Below are positions 38,108 to 48,200 of a DNA stretch of 64,000 bases, one piece after another. Positions within the stretch are counted from its first letter, which is position 1, and every line of letters begins with the position of its first letter. Below the pieces are notes generated by a model that searched no databases, was not told the DNA's origin, and saw only the letters and a program-made list of their open reading frames with translations. This stretch comes from Curvibacter sp. GTDB lineage: Bacteria > Pseudomonadota > Gammaproteobacteria > Burkholderiales > Burkholderiaceae_C. Position numbers and translations under genes: made by a program. Location: assembly GCA_020621965.1 (NCBI GenBank), contig JAHRYV010000004.1, positions 1 to 64,000 on the forward strand, read 5' to 3'.

Positions 38108-39253
38108 TCAAACTTGCGCAACGGAGGTCCAAGGAAGGGCCTGCAATCGCAGGAGCTGCTGCTGTGCATATGGCTGGTCCACCATGTTTGCATAGTCGAT
38201 AAGGCCGCGTAAATGCCGATACAGGCCTCCGGCCGAGTCGAATCCACGGGCCTCGACGTGTGCCATGATGCCTCGGGTTTCGAGGTAGTAGAGATGCTGT
38301 CGTAGGCGATCACGGAATGCGCGGCTCAGTCGCGGCTGATCACTGTCGACAAGGAGACCGAGGACGACCCTGCGGGCGCCCGGATGAACAATCGTGGTTT
38401 TGGCACGGTTCGGGAAGAGGCCTTGGCGCTTGAGGATGGCAGCGGTCTGCCTGACCACTGCCATGGCCTGTTCTCTGCTGAACTCACCTTGTGTCGAGAA
38501 GGTGATATCGTCGCTGTAGCGCGTGTACACAAGGCCGTTGGAATCGGCAAGGCTCTGAAGCTCGTCGTCGGCAATGCGCATTACCAGATTCGCCAGCATC
38601 GGACTTGTGGGGGCGCCTTGTGGTAACCGCCCGATCAGTTTCTCTGAATAGAAGCGAATCCTTCCGCGAGGAAAACGCACTTGCCAGGCTTTCATTGAAT
38701 GTTTGGCGGATGAGAACGGCACTGTGGTGCACAGTCTCGCCAACTCGAAGGAGACGAGATCGCTGTAGCCGAGCCGTCGAAAGACGTGAAAGACCTGGAT
38801 CTCGGTAATGCTGCCGAAGAAGTCCGCGATGTCGAGTTTCACGAGCCATCTGGCCCCGGCATGCTGCCGCGCGCAGTCTGCGATCGACGAGCCAGGCGAG
38901 AACGCGTGGCTAGCGGTGTGTGGTCTCACCTTATTGAGAACATGCTGTGTCAGCCAGGCCTGTACCTTCTTTAACTGTGGTCCAGGCACGGAGATCGTGC
39001 GTGTCCCACCAGACCTCTTGCTGATTCGAAAGGTCCTGTACGCTGGCTGCCCAGTGTTGCGGGCAACAAGATCCCTCAAATGGTCGTGCGGTACGCGTGT
39101 TCTATTCGCAAGATGACCGAGTGTAAGCAGGACAGGAAGGGCGGGGCTGCGTCGCCGCATTCGATTGATCAGCTTGATGGCCTCCTGAAGCGCGTAGTAG
39201 TCGCGGTCCCGGCGCAGACCTTCCTCTAAGAAGCGTTGAGGAGACCACGGCAT
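38108..39253 (-). CDS. Retron-like reverse transcriptase
   Basis: This 381-aa RNA-directed DNA polymerase contains the RT motifs in order: the early segment YRTFRISKRSGGTRTISVPGP, the first catalytic Asp in VKLDIADFFGSI, LPQGAPTSPMLANLVM, and the catalytic pair in YTRYSDDITFS (YSDD instead of YADD). The retron marker positions are altered: NAxxH reads CARQH and the VTG position reads VLG (RRVVLGLLVD). There is no maturase or endonuclease domain, so it is not a group II intron. It pairs with the phosphoribosyltransferase-like gene upstream, which fits a retron defence system with a PRTase-type effector. Confidence 0.85.
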   Translation of the reverse strand: MPWSPQRFLEEGLRRDRDYYALQEAIKLINRMRRRSPALPVLLTLGHLANRTRVPHDHLRDLVARNTGQPAYRTFRISKRSGGTRTISVPGPQLKKVQAWLTQHVLNKVRPHTASHAFSPGSSIADCARQHAGARWLVKLDIADFFGSITEIQVFHVFRRLGYSDLVSFELARLCTTVPFSSAKHSMKAWQVRFPRGRIRFYSEKLIGRLPQGAPTSPMLANLVMRIADDELQSLADSNGLVYTRYSDDITFSTQGEFSREQAMAVVRQTAAILKRQGLFPNRAKTTIVHPGARRVVLGLLVDSDQPRLSRAFRDRLRQHLYYLETRGIMAHVEARGFDSAGGLYRHLRGLIDYANMVDQPYAQQQLLRLQALPWTSVAQV

Positions 39254-39412
39254 AGTTACTTCGACTCCGCTTGCGGAGGTACGCGCCAGTCAGCCCCGAG
39301 GCCCCGAAGGTTGGGATGACTGGTGCGTAATTTCGCCAGTGCGAGAGCTGGATCAAAGAACGGCGGAAATCCGCGTCCCAACCAATGCCGAAAACACGGG
39401 TCTAGGTAAGCA
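39254..39412 (-). ncRNA. Candidate retron msr-msd RNA between effector and reverse transcriptase
   Basis: This 159-bp gap immediately 5' of the RT gene is unusually rich in hairpins. A 12-bp stem with one G-U pair (39281-39292 with 39317-39328) encloses 24 bases; smaller stems are at 39266-39279 and 39363-39374. Retron RNAs normally lie directly before the RT gene. I could not find a clear a1/a2 end pairing or the branching-G context, so the call is tentative. The region upstream of 40687 is a second candidate. Confidence 0.35.
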
Positions 39413-40687
39413 CTAACCATTGCCGTGGCCTCTCAACGCAGTAGGATAATACTCGTCATTGCCAAGCTCCGGCACAAGAAGCCTATTTCGCGTAAGACTT
39501 GTACGCATCCCGCGCAACTCTGATCGGCCCTTGTCGGTGATCCGCCGCCGTGCGGATATCCACCCGGCGGCGATGCAGTGCTCGATCAAGGCTAGTGCTT
39601 CCTTGGCCGGCAGGCCAGTCGCGCTAGCAATCGTTTCCACTCGATTCTGACCCTTCAAGAATAGCGCGAGAGTCAGCGCTTCCTGATCCGTAAGTGGTCT
39701 GTGAGCGTTGGACGCTAGGGCAGAAGCCAGTCTGCGCTGACCAGCCTCCAAAAGAGCATGCACAGGATCCCTGCGCACGAGTTCGCTGGGGAACGCTGAG
39801 GTGGTTGAGATATCAACACGCTTTGTCGGGAATAGAGGCACCCATTCGGGCGCCTTCTTTGAAGGCGCCCAAAAGATGGCGGGCGCATTGTTGGGGCAGC
39901 CGTGCTCAAATACCAACAATGACTCACTGTCACGAAATCCCAGCGATGGCCCCTTGAGCGATGCTTGCTTCGCGTATTTTTGGCACATCTTCCTGGCAGC
40001 CTCGATGCTTGCAATCTTCCAATGAAGTGCCGTGATCGTTGGACTGTGCCTGGCGATATGAACTGCCGGGTGGGCTGGATGACGCTCAACGCAACGAACT
40101 CCCGCCGCTGTCCCGGAGTAGGCAACTGCATCGAATCGGATGCGTTTGTAGGAGGCCCAGGATCGCAATGATCTCGATTGCCACAAAGCTGTCAGATAGT
40201 CCGAAGTGCGTTTGCCGGAGCCGATGAAATCGTCAAGAACGAATACAGCATCGATCTGCTTGGCGCGCAGTACATCGATATTAGGGTGATTTAGGAACTT
40301 TGATGGCTGAGCCAGTGCGATGTTGCGGATGATGTTCGCAAGTCGCCCCTCGCTGCCGATGTCGGAACCGCGAGGCGTGGCATCGATGGGGTCTGATTTG
40401 TCATTGTTGGTGAACTGGAAACTGCTGTCGATCTCGCGTGCACCGTAAAGGGCTACCGGACCAGCCACCGTCTTCGCGACTTCAAGTACGAGGGTCGTCA
40501 GGCCACGTTCAAACTCATTGTGAGACACCAGTACGAGGGCGGCTGCCAAATCACGCGCGACAGCTCTGTCGGATTCATCGAAGTTTCGAATCCACAGTTC
40601 TCCCCGCTCGGTCAACAGCAGATGATGTGAAGGACTCAGTCCATCTGGCAAGCGACTCTCCTCGGCCTTGAAAAATCCCCGGAACAA
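39413..40687 (-). CDS. Phosphoribosyltransferase-like protein with C-terminal winged helix, retron partner
   Basis: This 424-aa protein has a PRPP-binding motif in DAVFVLDDFIGSGKRTSDYL (the DD-x3-GSGK form of VxxDDxxxTG) within a PRTase-like domain (about 75-290). A C-terminal winged-helix-like part follows (LTDQEALTLALFLKGQNRVETIASATGLPAKEALALIEHCIAAGW). A PRTase-like protein with a winged helix is known as the partner of one retron type, which I recall as type III. No ATG fits the start; an in-frame stop lies shortly upstream and the first usable codon is TTG 40687. It is probably the toxic effector or target sensor; this is inference. Confidence 0.75.
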   Translation of the reverse strand: MFRGFFKAEESRLPDGLSPSHHLLLTERGELWIRNFDESDRAVARDLAAALVLVSHNEFERGLTTLVLEVAKTVAGPVALYGAREIDSSFQFTNNDKSDPIDATPRGSDIGSEGRLANIIRNIALAQPSKFLNHPNIDVLRAKQIDAVFVLDDFIGSGKRTSDYLTALWQSRSLRSWASYKRIRFDAVAYSGTAAGVRCVERHPAHPAVHIARHSPTITALHWKIASIEAARKMCQKYAKQASLKGPSLGFRDSESLLVFEHGCPNNAPAIFWAPSKKAPEWVPLFPTKRVDISTTSAFPSELVRRDPVHALLEAGQRRLASALASNAHRPLTDQEALTLALFLKGQNRVETIASATGLPAKEALALIEHCIAAGWISARRRITDKGRSELRGMRTSLTRNRLLVPELGNDEYYPTALRGHGNG

Positions 40688-41047
40688 ACGGTTTGATGAT
40701 TTCGGTTGATCAGTGCTACCCTACTCGGGAGGGCTCACCGTCGATCGATATCCTGAGCCCGGTGATCGAAGCTCTAAGAGTCTACAGGCTCTAATTGAAT
40801 GGCATCGTCTTCTAACTGTCAACCCTCTCCACCTGCTGCGAGTGACACGTGGGGGGGGCGCCAAGGCATCAAATATTCTTGATGGCTTGAGCTGCTTTGC
40901 GACAGCAGCGTGACGAGATGTATCTATGACCTATGATGACAAAATGAGGGTGAAGCGCCGTTCTTTGCTGCTCTTAGATGAGCCAGAAAGGGCACAAAGT
41001 CAGGAATCGCCCGTTTTCATAGGCGCAGTTCTGGAGGACGTTGCTCG
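40688..41047. promoter_or_regulatory. Divergent promoter region between retron-like and Gabija genes, with hairpins
   Basis: This 360-bp gap has no convincing gene. Hairpins are visible at 40731-40760 (GGGCTCA / TGAGCCC), 40863-40888 (10-bp arms, one mismatch) and 40891-40909 (GCTGCT / AGCAGC), plus a run of eight or more G near 40851-40858. On the minus strand these could form a structured leader or retron RNA. On the plus strand a GGAGG site precedes the GTG start of gajA. Confidence 0.4.
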
Positions 41048-42754
41048 GTGAAAATCAGAAAAATAAAGATCAAGAACTTTCGTGGGGTGAAAGAGCTTGA
41101 GTGGAATCTGCCTACGGCTGACATCTTCTGTCTGATTGGCAAAGGCGACTCTTCCAAGTCCACTATCTTGGAAGCCATTAGGTATGCCTTTTTTCCTCAG
41201 TGGAATCTGACACTCAGCGACTCCGATTTCTATCAGTGCAAAGTCGCGGACTCAATCGTTATTGAAGTCACGATTGGTGAGCTGCTTGAAGATTTTTGTT
41301 CGCTTAACAAGTACGGTAACTATCTGCGCGGATGGGACGCCGCAGCGCTGAAGCTCACCGACGAGCCTGATGATCACCTAGAGAGCGTTCTGACCGTACG
41401 GCTTATGGTAGAGAGGGACCTTGAGCCGAAGTGGCTGGTGGTCTGTGATCGTTTGCCTGAAGGAGTTCAGTTCAAGCAAGGGGATAGAAACAAGGTCAGT
41501 GTGGGCCTTATCGGCACCTACAGCGAGAAGCAGCTTTCTTGGGCTAACGGGACGGCACTGGCGAAGCTGACTGAAGCACAGAGCCTCAACGAGCTTCTGG
41601 CGAATGCCTCAAGAACGGTGAGATCTTCCTTGGACGCTGATCGTCCTGTCTCTCTCAAGAACTTTGATGCTGCCGCTGAGAAGTCGCAGGAGATTGCGAA
41701 GCTGTTGGGTGTCCCTGTTCTGGACGCCTACAAGGCCCACCTTGACCTGTCGTCGATCAACCTGAAGGTAGGCGGCTTGGCTCTGCATGACGGTGATATT
41801 CCTCTGCGTCAGTTGGGCCTTGGGTCACGACGAATGCTGCTGTGTGGCATTCAGAAAATGGGCTTGGAAGAGGGTCATGTCACCTTGTTTGATGAGGTGG
41901 AGTTCGGCTTGGAGCCTCACCGAATTACCCGTCTCATTAAGCATGTCCGAGAGGACAGGCGAGGGCAATACTTTCTCACGACACATTCGCCTGTCGTGCT
42001 GCGAGAACTGACGGTCAAGGAACTTCACGTCGTCCACAATAAGGGCGGTGTGGTGCAGATCATTTCTGCGGCGAGCGACGGTCTTGAACAGCTAGAAGTC
42101 CAGGGGAAGATTCGGTCAAGCGCTGAAGCGTTCTTGGCGAAGAAGGTTGTAGTGTGCGAGGGAGCGACTGAGGTCGGCTTCCTGCGGGGCTTTGACGATC
42201 ACCAAGTTGGCAAGGGGAAAGACTCGTTCTCGCTCCACAGCGTTGCGCTGCTGGACGCGAAAGGTGCCAGCAAAGTGAAGGACTTGGCGAAGGCGTTCAA
42301 GTCGCTCTGCTACGACGTTTCGGTCCTCGCTGATGCAGATGCGGACGACCAATTTTCCACTGCCGACGCTGCGGAACTCGTGAAGCTGGGTGTTCCTGTG
42401 CATGTCTGGAGCGACACGCTTTCCTTGGAGGAACGGGCGTTCCAGGATCTCCCGTGGGATAGCGTGTTGGTCAGCCTGAAGCTTGCGCAAGATGAGCTAG
42501 GTTTTCCTGTGCATGACCAGGTACGTTCCAGGCTTCAAGAAGCACTTGATCAAGACATAGAGAAGTGGCCCGAAAGCGCGAAGCTGCGGACGGTCATCGG
42601 TGTGGCGGCAAAGAAAGGTGGTTGGTTCAAGGACATCACCAGGGGCGATCAGTGGTTCAAGACCGTGAGCCCTGCCTTCAAGGATGCCGAGTTTCTGAAG
42701 AAGAACTTGGCGCTCAAGCTGGAGGCGCTTTGGGCTTGGGCTGAGCATGTCTGA
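41048..42754 (+). CDS. gajA: Gabija system protein GajA (OLD-family ATPase/TOPRIM nuclease)
   Basis: This 568-aa anti-phage nuclease has an N-terminal ABC-type ATPase (start MKIRKIKIKNFRGVKELEW; Walker A IGKGDSSKST; LGSRRMLL; Walker B VTLFDEVEFGLEP; TTHSPVVL). It is followed by a TOPRIM nuclease domain (VVVCEGATEVGFLRGF with the conserved Glu; SVLADADADDQ with the Asp-x-Asp). The length and order match GajA. It uses a GTG start and overlaps gajB by 8 bases. GajA nicks or cleaves DNA when nucleotide levels fall during infection. The composition is AT-richer than the flanks. Confidence 0.9.
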   Translation: MKIRKIKIKNFRGVKELEWNLPTADIFCLIGKGDSSKSTILEAIRYAFFPQWNLTLSDSDFYQCKVADSIVIEVTIGELLEDFCSLNKYGNYLRGWDAAALKLTDEPDDHLESVLTVRLMVERDLEPKWLVVCDRLPEGVQFKQGDRNKVSVGLIGTYSEKQLSWANGTALAKLTEAQSLNELLANASRTVRSSLDADRPVSLKNFDAAAEKSQEIAKLLGVPVLDAYKAHLDLSSINLKVGGLALHDGDIPLRQLGLGSRRMLLCGIQKMGLEEGHVTLFDEVEFGLEPHRITRLIKHVREDRRGQYFLTTHSPVVLRELTVKELHVVHNKGGVVQIISAASDGLEQLEVQGKIRSSAEAFLAKKVVVCEGATEVGFLRGFDDHQVGKGKDSFSLHSVALLDAKGASKVKDLAKAFKSLCYDVSVLADADADDQFSTADAAELVKLGVPVHVWSDTLSLEERAFQDLPWDSVLVSLKLAQDELGFPVHDQVRSRLQEALDQDIEKWPESAKLRTVIGVAAKKGGWFKDITRGDQWFKTVSPAFKDAEFLKKNLALKLEALWAWAEHV

Positions 42755-44180
42755 GGAACTGGCACTCAAGCTCAACGACTTCGCTACCAAGGGGTACGTG
42801 ATCGCGCCTGCTGGGTATGGCAAGACGCATCTCATAGCCTTGGCCGTCAAAGCTGCAACCAAGCGGCAGCTTATCTTGACCCACACCTTCGCGGGTGTGA
42901 ATTCCATCAAGACCAAGATGACGGACCTTGGTGTACCGTCCTCCAAGTATCAGATTGACACCATTGCGAGCTGGTCTTTGCGTATCTGCTTGGCCTACCC
43001 GAAGACTTCAGATTGGAGGGCAGAACACCCGGCGGGTAAGCAGTGGAACAAGCTCTACGAATGCTGCTCCAAGTTGCTGCGGAAACAGTTCGTTCGTCGC
43101 GTTGTTGCTGCCACCTACGCCGGCGTCTATGTGGACGAGTACCAGGACTGCTCTGACCTGCAACATTCCCTCGTGTGCGCCTTGGGGGAGTTTTTGCCTT
43201 GTCGCATCCTGGGCGATCCGATGCAGGCTATCTTTGACTTTGACGAAGGCAATCCTGTTGACTGGGGCGTCAGTGTCTACCCAACCTTCGTGTGTCTCGG
43301 TAAGCTAGAGACACCTTGGCGCTGGGAAAAGGCAGGGGATCCGAAGCTTGGAGCATGGCTCAAAAAGGCAAGGGAGAAGCTAGAACGGGGCCAGAAGATC
43401 GATCTTCTGGACAGTCTCCCCCCGTGTGTGATGTGGGCCTACACGGCTCCCGAATACCTCCCAGTCAAGCAGTACAACTCGCTGATGGGGCTGCTGGGGC
43501 ACAACGAAAGCGTGATTGCCCTGCATGGCGGCGACCAGGAGTCAAAGAACAAGACTCACAACCTTGCACAGCGCTTGGCAGGTCGCTTCTCTTCCATCGA
43601 AGAAGTTGAAGGCAAGGTGCTTCACTCATTCGTGAAGAAGCTCGTTGCAGCCAAGACCGTCAAAGAAGGGTTCAGACTCGTACTGGAGTTCGCCAAGAAA
43701 TGCTTCACAGGCGTCGGCGGGACACTGACGGCTGGCACCAAGAAAGGCGAGGTGGCGAAGCATAGCAAAGCGACCAAGTACCCGTTGATCTTGGATGCTG
43801 CAAACGCCTACCTCAGAGATCCGACCAGCGCCCACTTGAAGGCCTTCTTCTTGGCGCTAAAAGCTAACCCAGAAACCTCGGTCTATCGTCGTGACCTCTT
43901 GTATCGCTTCCTCAATGTACTGAAGATTCACATTGACGGTGTAGGAGCGAATCTCTCAGAAGCCGCGAACCAGTATCAGCGCAACATGAGGCACACGGGA
44001 CGGCCCATCAGTCACCGAAAGCTCATAGGAACAACTCTACTGGTGAAGGGGCTGGAATATGACCATGCGGTCATCCTAGATGCAGACTCAATGGACTCCA
44101 AGGACCTGTATGTCGCCATGACCCGTGGGTCGAAGTCCCTCACAATCATTAGCACGAAACGGCATTTGCCAGCGAGGTAA
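42747..44180 (+). CDS. gajB: Gabija system protein GajB (UvrD/Rep-like helicase)
   Basis: This 477-aa superfamily 1 helicase-like NTPase has Walker A APAGYGKTHLI, the DExQ-type box YVDEYQDCSDLQ, motif III-like LGDPMQAIFDF, and the late motifs GTTLLVKGLEYDHAVILDAD and YVAMTRGSKSL. It completes a two-gene Gabija unit with gajA, and its length is typical. GajB is thought to sense DNA ends and enhance GajA. Confidence 0.9.
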   Translation: MSEELALKLNDFATKGYVIAPAGYGKTHLIALAVKAATKRQLILTHTFAGVNSIKTKMTDLGVPSSKYQIDTIASWSLRICLAYPKTSDWRAEHPAGKQWNKLYECCSKLLRKQFVRRVVAATYAGVYVDEYQDCSDLQHSLVCALGEFLPCRILGDPMQAIFDFDEGNPVDWGVSVYPTFVCLGKLETPWRWEKAGDPKLGAWLKKAREKLERGQKIDLLDSLPPCVMWAYTAPEYLPVKQYNSLMGLLGHNESVIALHGGDQESKNKTHNLAQRLAGRFSSIEEVEGKVLHSFVKKLVAAKTVKEGFRLVLEFAKKCFTGVGGTLTAGTKKGEVAKHSKATKYPLILDAANAYLRDPTSAHLKAFFLALKANPETSVYRRDLLYRFLNVLKIHIDGVGANLSEAANQYQRNMRHTGRPISHRKLIGTTLLVKGLEYDHAVILDADSMDSKDLYVAMTRGSKSLTIISTKRHLPAR

Positions 44181-44210
44181 GCCGCACGATTGGTTCCGTA
44201 TCAGCGAGAA

Positions 44211-44924
44211 ATGTCAGAACATAACAAACTGCACGCCAGCAAAGCTTCCGACCTACCTGCTTCAGATCCTTTCGAAACGTTGCTCCTGCGTTCGGACGAG
44301 TTTGAATCGGCGCTGATGGACTGCTTCCCATCGATTGGGTTCGTGCTTGCGGACGAATCCGCAAAATTCAGGTTGGCAGCCACGGCTTGCGCCCTCTCGA
44401 CAGAGCACGCATCTGTGCTTCGTAGAGCCTTTGGCGGCGGCGCACCCAATTCGGGCGCGGCTCTTCTCCGGCTCCAATACGAAGCCCTGCTACGTGCCGC
44501 GTGGCTTGTGCACGTTGCATCACCCGACCAAGTAACTAAGCTCTCCAGCACTCTGAGCATCGAGGCTGAGCAAGCGGCCAAGAACCTACCGGGCTACTTG
44601 GATATGCTCGCCTCCGTTGCCAAGTCTGCGCCAGAAGGCTTGTATGCACCGCTTGCCGAGTTCAATCAATACTCAAGACATGCGCTTAATTCCTTCGTAC
44701 ACGCCGGAATCCATCCGCTGCGAAGAGCACAGGAAGGCTTCCCACTAGAGCTCGCGCTAAGACTGGTAGTCATGTCTAATGGCCTTATGCACCAAGCATA
44801 TCGGGTCCTCGCTTCGCTGAGTGGCTCGCGGCGCAGAATGGACAAAGTCACTAACCTCTACCGCGAGTTTGTAGATTGCTGGCCACTAGCCGCAAACACG
44901 GGCCCAACAGGCGGTGTGGCCTAA
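44211..44924 (+). CDS. Unknown island protein downstream of Gabija
   Basis: This 237-aa mostly helical protein has no signal peptide or membrane segment. Noticeable stretches are RLAATACALSTEHASVLRRAF, LLRLQYEALLRAAWLVHVAS and YSRHALNSFVHAGIHPLRRAQ. I do not recognise the family with certainty. The Tyr-Glu-Ala-x3-Arg and SFVHAG patterns recall helical proteins of unknown function seen in mobile islands. It begins 31 bp after gajB with a weak ribosome site (ATG 44211; TTG 44190 is also possible). It may be part of the defence unit or a separate accessory gene. Confidence 0.6.
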   Translation: MSEHNKLHASKASDLPASDPFETLLLRSDEFESALMDCFPSIGFVLADESAKFRLAATACALSTEHASVLRRAFGGGAPNSGAALLRLQYEALLRAAWLVHVASPDQVTKLSSTLSIEAEQAAKNLPGYLDMLASVAKSAPEGLYAPLAEFNQYSRHALNSFVHAGIHPLRRAQEGFPLELALRLVVMSNGLMHQAYRVLASLSGSRRRMDKVTNLYREFVDCWPLAANTGPTGGVA

Positions 44925-45213
44925 CCCTTCGCTGGATCTGACTCTACCCACACTCTAAGAAATAGGGCGATTAACGTCCGATTTGCGGCTCCAACCAGTC
45001 AGCGGATCTCATTACGCGAACTGCAGCAATCGCTGCATTGGCGACGTTCGCATTAACGGTTCGAAGGACCGTACCGGCTCGACAGCGGCCAACTAGCCCA
45101 GCATCTCCCGCCCTACGCCCCGCCGTTCAAGCGCTCGTCCCATGACCGGCGTCGACCCGCGCGAAGCGCCGTGAACCGCTGCCGCCCCTGGCCTGCGCGC
45201 CCGCGTCACCGCC
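44925..45213. other. Right flank of the defence island
   Basis: These 289 bases hold no convincing gene, and composition returns to high GC near 45080. I see no tRNA, att-like direct repeat or integrase fragment. Confidence 0.45.
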
Positions 45214-48200
45214 TCACTTCGCCGTCAGCTCCAGCTTGAGCGCCACCTGCTGGCCGGCTGCGCCGTCAACGCCCGCCGGCGCGCTGGTCGCGGCGCTTTG
45301 CGCGTCGACGCCCTCGGCCTTGAGCGCCTCCAGGATGACACTGGCGCGCTGCGCCCCCAGCGCGGGCAGCGCATCAGCGGCCAGCGGTTCGGTCTGCTCC
45401 AGGCGCTGCTGCAGCCCGGCGTAAAAAGGCCCGATGTCGGCCACCTGCGGCTCGCCCTGCATCAGGCGGCCCATGCGCTGCAGCAGGGGCGGCTTGCCGT
45501 CCGTTGCCTGGGCCTGGGTCGCCTGCTCGGCGGCCTTGCGCTGCTGTTCCAGTTCGGCGGCGCCGAAGCGCTCGGCGTACAGATCGCGCAGGGCCTCGCG
45601 CACCGTGCGGTCGCCCAGGTTGGGCGCGCCCGGTTCCTCGCCGGCTTCGAGCTGCAGGCCGGCGCGCCGGGCCACGGCCAGGCGCACCGCGCGCGCGCGC
45701 AGGGCGGCGCCGTCGGCGGCCTCGCTGTAGTGGCCGGGCACCGACAGTTTGAGCTGCGTGCGCTGGGCCAGCATCTGCGCCACCTGTTTGAGCTTCTCGC
45801 GCTCGGGCGGCAGCAGCCGGGCGCTGCCCGGCTCGAAACGCACCGCTTCCAGCTCCTCGCCGCGCACGCCCAGCAGATTGCCCAGGGCGCGGAAGGGCGA
45901 GCTGACGACCTTGCCGATGAACTGGCCGATGGCCTGCCAGACCAGGCCACCGTAGCTGAACTTGGGGTCCTTGGTATCACCCGAGACCGGCAGGTCGATG
46001 TCGATGCGGCCCTCGCTGTTCGTGAGCAGGGCGATCGCCAGCTCGACGGGCAGGTTCAGCGAGTCCGGGCTGTCGACGCGCTCGCCCAGCTTGAGCCGGT
46101 CCATCACGATCTGGTTGCTGCCTTCGAGCTGGCCGTTGCGCACCGTGTAGCCCAGGTCGAGCGAGATCCTGCCGTCGGCGAGTTTGTAGCCGGTGAACTT
46201 GGCCATGTAGGGTGAGCTGGGCACCATGTCCACGTTCTGGAAGACGGCCTGCAGGTTGGTGTTGTCGGTCGGGTGGAAGGGGTTGAGCTCGCCGCGCACG
46301 CGCGCCAGGCCGTAGCTGTCGACCCGGCCGTCGAGTTCGATCTGGCTGCGCGCGTCTTGCCGCGAGGACAGGCCGTTGACCATGCCGTTGAGTTCGTGGA
46401 TCTGGGCGGCGAAGGGCGGCATCAGGCTGAGGTCGGCGAAGTCGAGCTTGCCCTGGTGCAGGCGCACGCGCCGGATCTGGATCACGAAGGGCTCGGCCTC
46501 GGCCGCCGTGGTTTCGGGCGCCTTCACTGCCGTGTCGCCGGCGGGCGCGGCCGTGGCCGGGCGCACCCGCAGCCGGGCGGCGTTGAAGCTGCGGTCGGCG
46601 TCGATGTGCAGCTTGGCATTGGCCTCGACCACACGCAGCTCCGGGATGTTGAGGCGCGTGGGCTGCAGGCTGGCGCTCAGGCGGCCGGCGCTCACGCTCT
46701 TCCAGCCGGCGAACAGGTCGCCGTCCTCTTCGGTCAGCGCCAGGCCGTCGATGCTCAGGCTGCCGGCGTAACGCAGGGCAGCCTTCTGGCGCCCCTCCTG
46801 CGCGGTCGTGAGCTGGCCCTGGGCCGAGACCTTGCCGCCGGCGATCCGCAGCTTCAGGTACTGGTCCAGCAGCGGCTGCAGCGGGGCCAGGGCGAGCTGC
46901 TGCACGCTCAGGTCCGCTTGCAGCGCCCGGCTCGCGGGCACCACGCTGCCCTTGCTGGCGAGTTTGCCGCCCTCGCGCAGCGTCAGGCTGGTCTCGTAGC
47001 GCCAGGGCTGGGTGAGGTCGGTGCCGGCGCCTTCGAGTGTCAGCGCGCCGTCCTGCACCTGGAGCCGGATGCCCGTGCCCTGGTCCTCGATGTCGGCGCC
47101 GAACTGCCGCAGCGCCACCTTGTCCACTGCGGCGGTCCAGGGTCGGGTCTTGGGTTGGGCCGGCGTGGCCGGCTGCGGGGCGGGTGTGTTGAAGGCGCCC
47201 AGCAGGTTCAGCAGGTTGAGCTGCCCCTGCTTGTCACGTGTCAGCTGCAACTGGCCGCCCTCGGCTTCGAGCCGGCCCAGGCGCAAGCGCCGCGCCGTCA
47301 GGTCCAGGCTGCCGTCGGCAAAACCCAGCCGTGCGATCTTGATCGGCGTCTGCGGGCCGCTCGCGACGGTCAGGTCCTTGAGCGCGAAGGTCGCCTGGCC
47401 GAGCTTGAGCTTCGACTGACCGGCCGCCTGTGCGGCGTCGAGTTCCAGCGTCAGGGTGGCGTCGTCGGCGCCGAGCTGCAGCGGCGGCTGGGTCTTGTCG
47501 ACGCTCAGCCGGGGCTGGCGCAGCAGCAGCCGGGCCGCGTCCAGCCCGCCTTCGAGCTTGCCCGCGGCATAGGCAAAACGATAGGGCAGGGTGGCTGAGA
47601 GCCGGCCGCTGTGCACACGCACGCCGGCCGCGGCGGGCAGGTACACCGCCAGCTGCGGCAGCGACAGGTCTTCCAGCACGAACTCGCCGCTGCCGCGGAT
47701 CGGGTTGACCGAGGCGCTGCCCTTCCAGCGCAGGGTGCCGCCCTGCGCCGAGGTGGCGCTGAAGCTGTAGTCGCCGCTGCGCTCGGGCAGGGTGCTGAAA
47801 CCGGCGAGGGTGAAGTCGATCGGCGCGTACTGGTTGCGGTAACCCGCCTGCTCGTCGCGCAGGCTCAGCTGGCCCTGCTCCAGCACCAGCTGTTCGATGA
47901 TCAGGCGCGGCAGGACGGCAGCGGGTGCGGCCTCGGGCGGGCGCGGCCGCGCGGCCAGCAGGCGGGCGAGGTTGAAGTCGCCGTTGGCAGCGATGGTCAG
48001 CTGCACACGCGGCGCGGTCAGGCGGATTTCGGCCAGGGTCCAGGCGCGGCGCAGCAGCGAGGACCACTCGAGGTCCAGCGTCAGCCGCTCCAGCGTGGCC
48101 AGCGGCGTGCCGTCGCCCTCGGCCAGGCTCAGGTCCTGCAGGGTGAGCCGCAGGGTGTAGGGATTGAAGGCGACGGGGCCCACACTGGCCTGCGCCCCGA

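Noticed and set aside
38108-39253. Group II intron maturase or diversity-generating RT
   Set aside because: No maturase (X) or endonuclease domain, no intron ribozyme features and no template/variable repeats are visible. The partner gene fits a retron-like unit better.
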